Below are positions 10,486 to 22,149 of a stretch of DNA of 64,000 nt, piece by piece; position 1 is the stretch's first letter, and each line of letters opens with the position of its first letter. Source of the stretch: Filosporella fistucella (Eukaryota; Ascomycota; Leotiomycetes; Helotiales); the NCBI GenBank assembly GCA_030077755.1, contig JAQJZZ010000002.1, forward strand, positions 1,240,001-1,304,000, read 5' to 3'. A program made the position numbers and the translations under genes. The notes under the pieces are model-generated. The model did not search any database, had not been told where the DNA came from, and saw nothing but the letters and a program-made list of their open reading frames with translations.

Positions 10486-12546
10486 ATGGAGGTTTGGGCG
10501 TCCGTTGCATGTGTTGCTTCAATCGTGCAGTTTGTCGATGTTGCCTCTCGTTGCATCAGCAAATCGCTTGAACTCCAGCGTACAAGTGACGGTGTTTTCG
10601 AGTCTAACGCTGCAGTTGAAGATGTGGTTAAGCACATTACTCTACTGAAAGACGAGATTGACACAGCGAGTACAACAATCTTAGACCCACCACTACATAA
10701 TCTTTGCACTTCGGTGACCTCAACGGCTAGTGAGCTTCTTGGGGCTCTAAAGGCACTTAAAGTGGAAGGCTCAAGAACGAAATGGAAAACGCTCAGAAAA
10801 GCTGTGAGAAGTGTGTGGAGTAAGGAAAAGATCCAGGACTTGGAACAGAGGCTTTCTGGTTTTCGCGATGAATTGAATCTGCATGTTGTGGTGCGCCTAC
10901 GGTGAGAAGCTTCATTTGCATGCCTATCTCAACACTTCTCACTAACAACCAATACAGGCAGCAGCTCAGCAGTATGGACTCGGATTTGAAGACCAGATTT
11001 CAAAGCAATAATGAGAAGCTTCAAGATATACTTGACTCCATTCTAAATCAGCGGGATTTATTCTCGGCCGTTTTGCAGCAGCACGGGCAAGAGAATGTAA
11101 AACTTCACGCGGAAACAAGAAAGATCATTCACGACGCCCACGAAATAGCACGAGAAGATTCGGCACGGCATCAGGCGGAGAGCAATTTCAGGCAGGAACG
11201 GAAGCATGAACAAATAAAACAACTTGTTCAGAGCGAATCTCAGCGCCTTGAACAAAAAGGCGAAGTGATACAGGAAACAACTCTCAACTCGATTCAATAT
11301 TCTAAAACAGAAATAATCGACTTTGTGGAGCTGAGCAACGATGCCAACGAGTCGGAGCACGCAAAAACCCAAAGCCAAATCGTGGAGCTGAAGGAAGCTA
11401 TCCGAATTCTTGCAAACCAAATCCGTGCTAGAGACCTGGAGCTCACTCAAATTCTCACCGAGCTTAACAGGACCAAAAATGTTCCTAAGCGGAAGAAGCT
11501 TGGAGAAAAGAGTAACGCTGTTACTGCTGCCATACTCGCCCTTGAAACCATGTATTCTGCTCTGATGGTTAGTGATAGTTTCCAATTGTGGCCGCATAGC
11601 TATCGAAGATACTGACCCGTTCTAGTCTGTATTAGCAACATTAGAATCAAGCGCCAAAAATCTTCTTGATCATGCTCGGACTACCGAGGTCTGGAGAATC
11701 GTCTGCTTTTCCCAGAAATTCTCGTCGCCATCAACGGGTCGTACAGGGAAATACGCGATGGATAGTACAGACGACGGTGCAATACAACTACTGGCGACAT
11801 CTTCAGCTGAAGATTCTATACATATAAATAAGGCCAGGCTATTACCAACTAGCACGTTCACCCACGATAATTATTTCAGTTCATATTATCCAGGAATCTC
11901 TGATGGCGCTCACATCGTTAGTGGGGTGGCAATGCAAAGACGATGGACTTTTCAAGATGAGTCGGTTGATCAAGAAAGCTTCGATATTGGGTACGAAGGT
12001 GTATCTATCGACCGTGGCTTTTGTATAAGCAAACCTCTTTGGCTTATAGCATCTGTGGCCGCGGTGCTACATGAGCACTTACCTCCAGAGGAAGTATTTC
12101 GTATACTTTCCATAACCTTCGACGAGCGACCTGGCGAGGGGAGAATTGTTCCCAACATTTATTCGAATGGCTACTTCACCGGAAGAGTGAAAGCAGACTT
12201 GAAATATTGGAATTCATTTGCAAGAAGTCGGGGGCTTGACTCTGGAACCGAGCCCGTGAAGGTTTCCCTGGACCAAATGCCAGAATTCGATTATGAGGAT
12301 CTGCGAGAGCTACTCCGGTGGATATTCAGGGATGCCCACATAACTTACGAACGGCGCTACGGCAGACCTTATGCCCTCTCTACCTGTACAATCCGACTAG
12401 GTGGATTTGCGTGGCAAGTTGTGCAAGTTCTGAAAAGCCAAGGACTCAAAATTAATTATGAAGATGGGATCATAAGAAATAATGTCAAACGTGCAGAGAT
12501 CTACTGCGTGGTATGTGAGAAAAAAGTTCCACAGATATTGCCTTAG
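10486..12546 (+). CDS. NACHT_N (fungal STAND N-terminal) coiled-coil protein lacking a NACHT NTPase
   Basis: Three exons join in frame (10486-10901, 10958-11567, 11626-12546) to give 648 aa. Residues 1-140 match my memory of the helical N-terminal domain on fungal NACHT/STAND immune-like receptors: ASVACVASIVQFVDVASR at the start, then KWKTLRKAVRSVWSKEKI and LSGFRDELNLHVVV. Normally a P-loop NACHT or NB-ARC domain follows. Here residues about 140-340 are a charged, Gln/Glu/Lys-rich likely coiled coil with no Walker A or B. The C-terminal 300 residues (VWRIVCFSQKFSS onward) form an unassigned domain including ISKPLWLIASVAAVLHEH and DLRELLRWIFRDAHITYERR. I infer a signalling or scaffold paralogue of the NLR-like proteins. 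An upstream in-frame TTG is not needed, since the ATG at 10486 starts the domain cleanly. Confidence 0.85.
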
Positions 12547-13067
12547 TCGGTATGTCTTGATCCATTGGACAGGATAAAGTGGCAGCTTCCCTCCCGTAGT
12601 TCCTGCAACGATTAAGATATATCGCTCGCCCATCCAGGCACGCATGTTGACTACTCCGTACCTGGATATACGCACAGTATTGTCTCAGGATGTCAATTGA
12701 GGGAAAGTGGATAGATAGAGCTGTGTCGTTTTTGATCTTCCCTGAATTTCTAAATGGTCAATGATATCCATGTCTCGGGCTCAGAGATAGGAGAGACCCG
12801 AGTAAAACTGATATGTAGAGCTTGAGGATATGGCTACGTTTCGCAGGCCCAGAGAAAGTAGTATCGTAGTCTATACAAGCCAAGTCCACCTCAACCAACG
12901 GACAGAGACTGTAAGAGAAAGAGCTCAGCTCACCAAGAGAGACTTCACGCCTTGCAATCCTAGCGAATTGCTGGGGAAGATTGATATTAAGAGAGCTGAT
13001 ATAATGTATGCCACATATGATTGATGAGATCTTTTTCCAGAATACTGTGTCATCCATTAATCAAACT
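12547..13067. other. convergent intergenic region
   Basis: Between the ends of two convergent genes; it should hold both 3' UTRs. The open frames seen (about 64-99 codons) have no recognisable features. Confidence 0.6.
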
Positions 13068-14214
13068 CTAGATCTTACTCCTTCCCTCCTCTGGCACCTT
13101 AACGACTACCTTCCCCCACGTATCCCTGCTTCCCAAAGCCTTCAACGCCTCCCCTACACTCTCCAATCCGACAAACTCCTTATCCGTAAACACGGTCCCC
13201 TTAAACTTCCCTTCTCTAATCAACTTGAACAATCCCTCCCAAACAGGCTCAATCATTTCCGGCTCATTAAGCGTATAAGCACCCCAATGTAATCCCACAA
13301 TAGAGATATTCTTCAACAACACCTTATTCATAGCCACTTTCTCAATACTCCCCGCCGCGAAGCCAATAACCAAGAGCCTCCCATTCCACCTAATACACTT
13401 CGTACTTTTATCAATCATACCCACAGGATCAAATACGATATCTACTCCCCTCCCTTTAGGAGTAAGTTTCTTAACCTTATCAGGCCACGTAGGATCCGTA
13501 TAATCAATCCCATAATCCGCTCCAAACCTCTTCGCAACATCTAATTTATGCTGTGTGCCTGCAGTGGCAATAACAGTTGCACCAAACGCCTTTGCTATCT
13601 GCACAGCAGCTAAACCTACCCCTCCAGCCGCTGCATGAACTAATACCCAATCTCCTTCTTTTACCCCAGCTCTGGTGACTAAGGCGCCGTAACTTGTAGG
13701 TGCTGTTACGAATAATCCTGCTGCTTCGAAGAAAGACCAGTTGGCTGGCATAGGTTTTAATGCTGCTTCTGGAGCGCAGACTTTGGTCGCGTAGCCGCCC
13801 TGAGAGGCGCCGAAGACGCGGGTTCCGACTGGGTATTTTGGAGATGAGAGGGAGGAGGGAGTGGAGAGGACAACGCCGCTGAATTCGGAGCCGGAGATCC
13901 AGGGGAGGGGAGGCTGGTGTTGGTATTTTCCGGCGATTTGGAGGAGGTCGAAGACTAGATGGGTGTTAGGTTGTGTTGTTGAGAGTAGGGGGTGGTAGAT
14001 ATGCAAATGGGGGAGGAGAGATGTACAGTTTGTAGCTGAGGCATGGATGGCAATTAAGTATTGATCCTTATTTGGAACTGGGTCTGGGAGGTCGGAGACG
14101 GTGAGGGCTTCCGGACCCTGGGTTTTTGTTAGATATACGGAATACTGGAAATGAATTATGGAAAGTTGGAGGTTGGTCTACCTTCACATATTCTTTAATC
14201 TGGATTCCACGCAT
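13068..14214 (-). CDS. zinc-independent quinone oxidoreductase / medium-chain dehydrogenase-reductase
   Basis: Probably an NADPH-dependent quinone or enone reductase of the zeta-crystallin type. Three exons: 14182-14214, 14027-14117, 13068-13954 (336 aa). The N-terminus MRGIQIKEYVKGPEALTVSD is typical; HASATNFFDLLQIAGKYQ and PWISGSEFSGVV form the GroES-like catalytic domain; VLVHAAAGGVGLAAVQIAKA is the nucleotide-binding Rossmann loop. There are no zinc-binding cysteine clusters, so it is not an alcohol dehydrogenase. The second intron (13955-14026) has a GTACAT donor, less common, but a good CTAAC branch point and CTAG acceptor, and the join restores the family's NFFDLLQ. Reading through it instead gives an unrelated insertion. 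Substrate cannot be told. Confidence 0.92.
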
Positions 14215-15040
14215 TGTGACGTTGTTATGAAAAGCGGGGTTAGAAGATTGTATTTAGGAAAGAGAAGAGGGATAATGAATTGTGAGATGGATTGAAATGA
14301 GATGGAAGAGTTTAAGTGAAAAGAATAAATTTTGAAGATACTTAGACTGTAGTACAGTAGTTGTCCCTCGCAGGAACTATAAACCTGGGCGCTGGCAGCT
14401 CGGGAACTCTGCGGTTGAAATGGCGGGGAGAGACCGAGGCATTGTTCCAGGTTCTGGGGTTCAGGTAATAAGCACATCACGTGTATTTGCCTCACCATTG
14501 ATTCATTCTGGTTTTTGAAAAGAGTTGTGAATAGCTGGATATTGTAGTATTAAGCATAGCAGATGAACTATGGAGTGGTCGTTTCAGCTCCTCGTAACTG
14601 AATAGAGACTGTATTCAGAGCCTTGCCGTCGTGATTGCGGGGTCTCACACTGTGTCGTGGCTTGAGAATCAGTTGGACGGGTAAAGAAGGGTTCAGGAAA
14701 TCAGAATAGTGTTTTCAACTTAGGCAGTGAAATTTGAATTCTTTCCGTCAAGCCATATTTAATAGTCAATTCAGAACGTCAGTAATCAAACAGATAGTTG
14801 ACTATTCCGGACTACAATCGCAAGACTCTATCAACTCGATTAACCTTCGAGATCCTACTATTAAAGACCCCTGTTCATTAGCGACAAGGCTCGAACGTCA
14901 TATTGCCGCCTCATCAACCTATCTCGTGTTGACTTGATAAAGAAAATCAAATTTATTCTTCCACGAACCTTACGACTCCTCCTTGACCGCACATCTACGA
15001 CCGCCGTCCCTCTTTATTTTCCACCTTGTAACTGCAAAGG
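14215..15040. other. divergent promoter region, quinone oxidoreductase / dsk2
   Basis: About 0.8 kb between head-to-head genes. AT-rich near both starts, with a pyrimidine-rich leader before the dsk2 ATG. I see no gene. Confidence 0.6.
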
Positions 15041-16345
15041 ATGGCATCCGAACCTACCTCCGAGTCGACCACCGACTCTCAAGTCACATTCAAGATCAAG
15101 ACATCTGCAGATGGCAACCATACCGTTACCATGTCAGAGAGCGCTACGGTCCTTGACCTGAAAAAAAAGTTATCAGGCGACGACTATGAAAAGATCGAGG
15201 TGGAAAGAATGCGCTTGATTTATTCGGGCCGGGTCATGAAAGATTCCGAGCCTCTGGGTACATACAAGATCAAGACGGGCAATACAGTACACATGGTGAA
15301 GAGCGCGGCTAGTAATGCTGTACCAAAGCCTGCCACTGCTTCTACCTCTGGATCTGTGCCAAGTGCTGCTGCAGGTGTACCTACCAACATGGCGGCGGGA
15401 ACTGCGAACAATCCACTTGCTGGATTGACGGGTGCTCGGTATGCTGGACACATGGGTTTGCCAAATATGGACTTGTTTGGTGCAGATGGTGGAGTAAGTA
15501 CTGTTCTCTATATATGAGAAGTATGCTAACAGGTCTAGATGGGCGCACCTCCAACTGAAGACCAAATCGCAAACATGCTCGACGACCCGAATGTCCAACA
15601 AACCATGAACGAAGCCTTACAAAACCCTGCGATGATTGATATGATGATCAATCAGATCCCAGGCCTGAGAGATAATCCCGAAGCACGACAAATATTCAAC
15701 AACCCAGAGTTTAGACGTATGATGACAGATCCACAAGCACTGCGACAAGCTGCTGCGATGAGAAGAATGATGCAAGGTGGGGGAGGAGCAGGCGGTTTCC
15801 CAGCCCCAGGAGTTACAGACACAACGCCAGGAGCAGCAGCCCGTGCTCCAAATCAACAAACTCCATTCAACCCATTTGCAATGGGAGGATTCGGAGCTCC
15901 AGGCGGTGGTCTATTCGGTGCGCCTGGTCAAACACCAGCGCAAACACCACCTGCTCCTGGTTCAGCGGGACAAGGTACCCCAGGCGCTACATCGCCACCT
16001 GCTACCGGAGCAGCCCCAAACCCATTTGCAGCTCTATTCGGACAACCTGGTGCTGCAGGCCAAAACCCATTCAATATCCCAGGCATGCCACCGGTGACCG
16101 ACGAGCAAATGCAACAAGCTATGCAACAACTCATGCAAGGTGGATTCAACCCATTTGGTGTTCCAGGTGCCGGACAAGCTACAAGTCCTCCTCCACCAGC
16201 CGATACACGACCTCCAGAGGAGGTATACGCTGATCAATTACGCCAGTTGAACGATATGGGGTTCTTTGATTTTGATAGGAATGTAGCTGCTCTGAGGAGA
16301 AGCGGAGGAAGTGTTCAGGGTGCTATCGAGCAGTTGCTGAGTTAG
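15041..16345 (+). CDS. dsk2: Dsk2/ubiquilin ubiquitin-receptor shuttle protein
   Basis: Carries polyubiquitinated clients to the proteasome and works in ER-associated degradation and quality control. Two exons, 15041-15493 and 15539-16345, give 419 aa. Domains in order: ubiquitin-like domain about 15-87 (VTFKIKTSADGNHTV ... LIYSGRVMKDSEPLGTYKI), STI1-type helices about 155-225 (NVQQTMNEALQNPAMIDMM, NPEARQIFNNPEFRRMM), a long Gly/Pro/Gln-rich linker with repeated NPFA, and a C-terminal UBA about 380-419 (QLRQLNDMGFFDFDRNVAAL). The intron is 45 bp with GTAAGT and CTAG. The UBL-STI1-UBA order is diagnostic. Confidence 0.97.
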
Positions 16346-17743
16346 TGTCCTTGATGAAGGGAGTGAGAACTGTTAAATTGGAATGCTTTGACGTAATGGC
16401 ATGCATGAGGGATGAATTATGGCATTTTCGTGATGAGAGCGATTTGCTAGCGGCTCGATACATAGCTGCGCGCGGAGCTAGATAGCAAATAAAAAATTTC
16501 CGTATTGTGTCTGATGGATTTTGGGTTGTTTTGCGTCTTGTCCCAAGCTTTCTGCATCCATTGTGTTGAATCTTTTCTTTGCTTTTGTAACTTTACCCAT
16601 CTTAACGTAACTCATGATGATTGCCCTGAGTCAGGAAGTTTTCCATTGATTTCTTCCGCAGATTCCCTGCCACTGACATATGTATTCTGACTCTTTTCAT
16701 GCTCGATTAGATGAGCGTCATAGGTATGTCGCATTATGAAAACAGCCTGGCGTCGCCAAGGATATTCGGTGTCTCGATTCAGACTTCACTTCATACTCAG
16801 CGACCAGAGTTCTCCAAGAGAAAGAAGTGGTCTAATGCAGTCTATTGACATGTGGGGTTTCTTACGTGCGTTCATAGACCTTGTCTCCTGTGGAAATAAG
16901 AGCTGGTTGACTGCGCCTTCTTGCTATCTGTACCCAGATCCAGATACCAAATCAAGTCGTTTTAGTGCGCCCTTACAACTGCCAATCCCATCTCTGCCTA
17001 GAAAATCATCCTTACCAAGTCCTTCATGTTCCAAGCACAAAGCTACCTGGGAAATAATCAGGAAATACCATCTGAATCTCAGTATCAACCTCTTCCCTCG
17101 TGAAGCTTCATCGGGCATTTTTAAGCGAAGCGTAGAAAGGGGGCTGTGTACTTACCTACCCTCGTTATCGTACTCTGATCTCCGGAGGAAAGCGAGATTC
17201 GGAACATCTCATTTATGAGCAGTCTCGCACTGTAGTCCGCAGATTGGTCCACTCGTATTAGAGATCCGTTTTGTTTGTGAAGGTGAGGGGATACGTGCAT
17301 ATTGGATTCACTAAGGGTGGGGGGATAGAAGGGATGGAAAGCGGGGTTGTGAGCCTGCTGGAGAGCCTGCTGGAGAGCCTAGGCTTTTCGATAGGGGCGC
17401 TGAGGGAGTTCGAAATATTGGAGAAAATGGAAGAGAGCCTGTTGAAAGAATTCCTAGGAGAGAGATGTAAACCGTAAGAGAAGGTGGGGTCATGAGTATG
17501 GGGCTGCCAGCTTGTTTGTATTACGAGTACCAAGACGAGCTCCCCCAAAAGTGAGTGAATCATTCATATACTCTTTTCTCACTACAGCGATCCATGAATT
17601 GAATCTCTACTCTATGATCTTACTCCCTTTCACTTAAAGTCTTCCCTCGACTTGTCAGCATGCTTCACTCTGAGTCATTCAGCTGCTTGACAACTCCTCA
17701 GGCTGCTGATATATAGGTCCGGTATACTTCAGTCGTGAATAAA
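16346..17743. other. convergent intergenic region with a doubtful 160-codon frame
   Basis: Between the ends of dsk2 and the F-box-like gene. An ATG-started frame of 160 codons lies at 16736-17218 (plus), but its product (Ser/Pro/Arg-rich, no domain) looks like chance. A 12-bp tandem repeat sits at 17351-17380. Otherwise nothing. Confidence 0.5.
17351..17380. repeat. 12-bp tandem repeat, 2.5 units
   Basis: The unit gagcctgctgga is repeated exactly and followed by a half unit. Confidence 0.85.
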
Positions 17744-18664
17744 TTAGACGTTCCATATCAGAGTCGGCAGGATCATATTCAACTCTTGGATAACAAGGGT
17801 CCTGAAGACATTGTCAACTTGGTACATCATTTGAGGGATGCTACTCACATTGTCAAAATAAGGAATACGAGAACTGTCCTCAATCCGCCAGGTATTGAGA
17901 TCGTGTTTCTTCTTGCACCAGCTACAACGAACGTTTCCATCCCCAGGAGCCCTCGCTCCACAAGGACACCAATAAGCCAACTCGTCCTGATGAGAATAGA
18001 GCCATCTCCCATCTTCGAAATCATCATCCGATGCTGAATATTGCCATCTTGCTTCTGTCCGTGAATCGCAATACTCTGCATCTGCCTTTGCCTCCTGAGT
18101 CCTGCAAGGTAAACAAATCCATCTTTTATACTGATCGCAGTCGCAGTATGTAGAAATGGATAGCGGCAGACCGCCCTCAACTTTCTTGTCGCATTCTGTG
18201 CAATAACAGATTATATCATGGCACGTGTATGAAGGATCAAGGTGAGGTCTTTGTCGAGATTGCCATCCTGGCTGGTCTCGAACACGAGGCACATATCGGC
18301 ATTCTTCACATATGTTGACACCGCATTTGAGACAAGGAAGGGCATGTATGGCATCGCATTTCGCGTTCCATACGCGAACTTCGATCTCTTCGTCGTAATG
18401 TGGCCTTCTCCCATTTGGTCCCCACACGCCGAGGCGGTGCTGAACTTCATAGAATGGACTTCCGAATTCCTGACGCATAAGAAGACCAGAACCATCGCAT
18501 AAAGTGACCCGTTTGAGACGGCCGAATATCGAATCGGATTTGAGAATCAGGGTGTAAAATTGTGAGTTCGTTAACGCTAGGTGGAAGAGGTCACGAGGTG
18601 TAAGATAGTGGGCTGTCCACTCTAGAAGCTCATATTGCGAGAGCATAGATAGCAGCTGAGACAT
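17744..18664 (-). CDS. F-box-like, cysteine-rich protein of unknown function
   Basis: Single-exon 306-aa frame with a clean ATG. The N-terminus resembles an F-box (LLEWTAHYLTPRDLFHLALT, residues about 13-32), which would link it to SCF ubiquitin ligases through Skp1; this is inference from the pattern. The remainder is rich in paired cysteines: CLKCGVNICEECRY, CHDIICYCTECDKK, YCDCDQYKRWICLPCRTQ and WCPCGARAPGDGNVRCSWC, consistent with several zinc-binding knuckles. I recall similar fungal hypothetical proteins but no characterised one. It converges on dsk2, another ubiquitin-pathway gene, which may be coincidence. Confidence 0.85.
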   Translation of the reverse strand: MSQLLSMLSQYELLEWTAHYLTPRDLFHLALTNSQFYTLILKSDSIFGRLKRVTLCDGSGLLMRQEFGSPFYEVQHRLGVWGPNGRRPHYDEEIEVRVWNAKCDAIHALPCLKCGVNICEECRYVPRVRDQPGWQSRQRPHLDPSYTCHDIICYCTECDKKVEGGLPLSISTYCDCDQYKRWICLPCRTQEAKADAEYCDSRTEARWQYSASDDDFEDGRWLYSHQDELAYWCPCGARAPGDGNVRCSWCKKKHDLNTWRIEDSSRIPYFDNVSSIPQMMYQVDNVFRTLVIQELNMILPTLIWNV

Positions 18665-21052
18665 CTCTATTGATGCAATTGTGAGACTGTATGCTGATCA
18701 AATGATGGCGTCGTCGGCAAAGGAGAAATGCTCAAATATACTGTGGCGGATGTTAGCTTATGCTGTTGTGACCAGAGATGAATTGTAGAACCGTTCGTGG
18801 GGGGCAGACTACTTTGATCGTGAAACTCGATCGCGCGAACATTTCCACTATCCAGCTTGACATGAAAATGTGCATTCAAGAAATTAAGAGCTGCACCATG
18901 AGAGACGGGACGTGGATATGGGAATAGGCATCAATACTTTAACGATAGGTATGTACCCACACACATCCTGAGGTACCTACGCATTGCACCTCAGTGGAGG
19001 TGGAGATGCCTACCGAACCACCAAATCGTTCTCCTACCTGCCTCATCAGCAGGAGCGAAATATATGAAGTTTTCATGCAATATAAGCAAGTATTTTCAAG
19101 TGGGAAGTAAAGATCGAGAGGTGTAAAAGTTCGTGCATGAAGCTAGTTGAAGGACAAGTTCACATTGCGCAGTCTCTCATCAAGTCTTTGAAACCCCAAG
19201 TGTTCTGCTCGTAGTAAAGTCTACCAATCAGGAAGAAAAATAAACGGAAGAATCAAGAAAAAATAAATACTGAAGCAGATGTAGGGAGCGTTGTTCGTAA
19301 AACCTTAGAGGAAGTGCTAGACAATATGAGAGCTACCGCACGAGGCCAAAATGGAAGATGCTACGTTAACGGAAACCCGTTGTCTAGGATCAAGTTTGGA
19401 CACTGGGGGCTTGATAAACTACTCGGAGGAGCTAGAACATTTAGAAGATAAAATTGTTCTGGAGGAAATTGAGTACTCTCCATCCCTTGACCTGTCTCTT
19501 AAGCAGCATCTCTTCCAACTCCATCAGAAGTCTTTCCCAATCTTGTTTTGTCGATCCTCCAAAAGACGAATCTCGCTTCATTGATAGTTCTTATTGATCA
19601 CTAGTATTGGAAGCAGCTATCTGACTTCGAGATTCATTGGATCAATACTAGTTACATCGAACTTAGCTATAAAGGTAAGCTCCAATAGAATTCGTTGCCT
19701 CCGTGGTTACACGTCGAGAATTTTCACATCAAATTATCTATTGAGATCTCTCAAGGCTAGCCAGGAGAATCTAATGAAAGGCTAACTTATATTTGAAAAT
19801 ATAGCCCATGGTATTGATTAGAATATGTATGCTTGGCGGGCTAACTGCAAAGCGAGTTACTGTGGTAGCACAGTCAAATAAGCAAGTGAAGACATTGTTG
19901 GGAAGTACAGCGACTTTCTGGATATTAAAACTGGCTTTGCGTATATCATCGAAATACTTCTAGCCCATTTTTGGGAATTAATTCATTTCTTATCCGTGCT
20001 AGAGTCTAAAGTAATTTGCTTTGGTATTAATAACAATCTAGCATTAGTAACAAGATCTTTAAGAGACTGTCGTCAAGAGACAGACACTTGATCTCACATG
20101 TATATAAGTACAAGAATATGCCTGAAGAAGTATAGATTTGCATTTCTCGTATGGGAGCAACTAGGATTTTGAACAATAACATCCCCCTATTGCCCGAAAA
20201 CATCTCGAATTTATAAAATTAAATCGAGTGACTCCACTGCCTGACGAGCTCTACCAAAGGTGCCTATTTGTGCTACCTGCTCTTCTCGGACTTCCATCTA
20301 AAGTAGCTCGAAGTTGAAAAGAGCAACATTTCGGGGGAACCAGGATCAAACATTTGAGGACCAGTGAACTGCGATGAACAGGTTCGGCACCGAAGGTGTA
20401 TCCATCACCTCAATGACCAGGAAGCAGCACCGCCCCGGGCTCCTTGCACTATTTCGACCGTCTTATTCCCTTACATTCCCTGCCCATAGCATAAGATACG
20501 CACCATGGAGAAGAACCGGGGAGTTTAACGCACATGGGAAGGTTGGACACCCTGCGCCTCATCCTCGCGCTCTGCCTCGGAAGATGCTGTTCTCACCGCT
20601 GCATGATTGCCAGGTTGTAGAATGTTCGAAGTAGATCGTCCATTGTGATTTGGGACATTTGCGATCTTCTAGCGTAAACTCTGTTGTTGCCCAAAAACTT
20701 TCGAAGATCTGGGTGCTTCATTATCCAGAGTCTGAAATTGCTACACAATTAATCACCTATAAGAGTTTAGGCCTTCGAATTCGAGAATTAAGCTTTCGCA
20801 TTTGTAATGAGGTAACGTATAATCTGCTCTCTTTTCCTCTACCGTGAAAGCCATTTTGAGTAAATATCTTACAGCCATAAAGTCGTCAAACCACCGCTGT
20901 TTCCATCTCCCAATATGTAAGTCCCGCTAATCGTCCCGTCACCGAATTGCATGATAGCAAGCTTTCCACCCACCAAACCAAAACGCCAGAGAATCTGAAG
21001 GTAAAGCATCGCATTATGTACACCCGTCCAAAATATAATCAGGGTATCATCT
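18665..21052. other. 2.4 kb AT-rich gene-poor region
   Basis: Contains the F-box gene promoter (18665 to about 19000), then an AT-rich tract from about 19200 to 20350. Short frames at 19351-19584 (77 codons, ATG-started) and 19594-19785 lack recognisable domains. The tract may be old, decayed repeat DNA; I found no terminal repeats, transposase or polymerase motifs. Confidence 0.5.
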
Positions 21053-22149
21053 TTAAACCAAGACTGCCATTCCTACCAAAGCGACCATCACCCAGTAACC
21101 GCTAGATTCGATGATACTGCGGCTTGCGGCAGACAAGGCATCTTCTGTTCCTCCTGCGCCAGTGGTTCCGTTGGGTAAAGTACCATTGATCAAGATAGTG
21201 CTGTTTCCATCTACGTCGGCGACTGTGACGAGGGTCTTATTGAGGTTTGCATAATTGCCATCTCCGATGATATTATCGAGGAATGTGCTGTTTCCGTCAT
21301 CGTCACAACCGCAGACCAGGTACATCTCGCAGAGACAGATGACTGGTTTAGTCTCATTTACTCCTGAATCATCTTGTCGGATTTCGATGTCGAAATGTAG
21401 CTCCCGAGTCCTTGTTGTATTGGTATTTGTGTTATTCCTGCGACCGGTCCGATTGTGAAATGAATATGGATGGTAATATGGATATGAGTATGCGCCATAA
21501 AGCCAGATACCTGGATACACAGCAAGTAACCCTACTCCTGCGACAACTGGAACGATTCCTAAAGGCGACCGCGCTCCTGATGTGTATGGCGCTTTAGCGC
21601 CGCCTCCGTAGTATCGTCCTCCGCCATAATTTGGTGTCACTCCCGATCCAGTCTTTGTCAATCCGCCAGCGTTGGAAGATGATGAGCCTCGACCAGAAGT
21701 ACTATGCTTGTTAGTATTTGATTTTGAAAATGAGAGCCTGCTGCTCCGGCCGCAAAAGCGCTAATGACACCTGCGAATATAGCGCCTCTAGGCTTTGTCC
21801 TCTGAATCTCTGCAGCAACCTCATATTGCGACGAAGTACTACTTCCAACTCCCGCGACCCCCCTCGCGCTCTCAACTCCACTCTCTGTGGGAGAGATAAC
21901 ATACCCAGATGTTCCAGAAGAGCCTGTCTTGCCACCGCCTCCACCTCCACCCTTACCACCACCTCCTCCACCGCCTTTCCGCTTCCATAATTCTTGCGCA
22001 TCACCAAATATCTCGTTATGGCGCGCATCTAACCTCTCCGCTTGTTCGCGCGTCAAGAGTTGAGTATCGACTGGTTGTGGATGGGCTACTACTTCCAAAG
22101 TATTGCATAATAACAGCGAAACCGCCGTGAGTGTGCTGAGAAACTTCAT
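21053..22149 (-). CDS. secreted or surface Gly/Ser-rich protein with a membrane segment (DUF7732-like)
   Basis: Starts with a signal peptide (MKFLSTLTAVSLLLCNTLEV, residues 1-20). A poly-Gly tract follows at about residues 60-74, then a Ser-rich linker, the segment TPNYGGGRYYGGGAKAPY, a hydrophobic stretch (IVPVVAGVGLLAVYPGIWLY), a domain with CLCEMYLVCGCDDDGN and several N-glycosylation sequons, and a hydrophobic C-terminus (WVMVALVGMAVLV) that may be a GPI signal. My model has two exons, 21905-22149 and 21053-21701, spliced by a GTATGT donor, CTAAC branch and CATAG acceptor (297 aa). An alternative GTGTCA...GAG splice also keeps frame. The family number is from memory. Confidence 0.75.

Noticed and set aside
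16736..17218. 160-codon plus frame between dsk2 and the F-box-like gene
   Set aside because: ATG is present but composition is low-complexity and there is no recognisable domain; kept only as a note in the gap entry.
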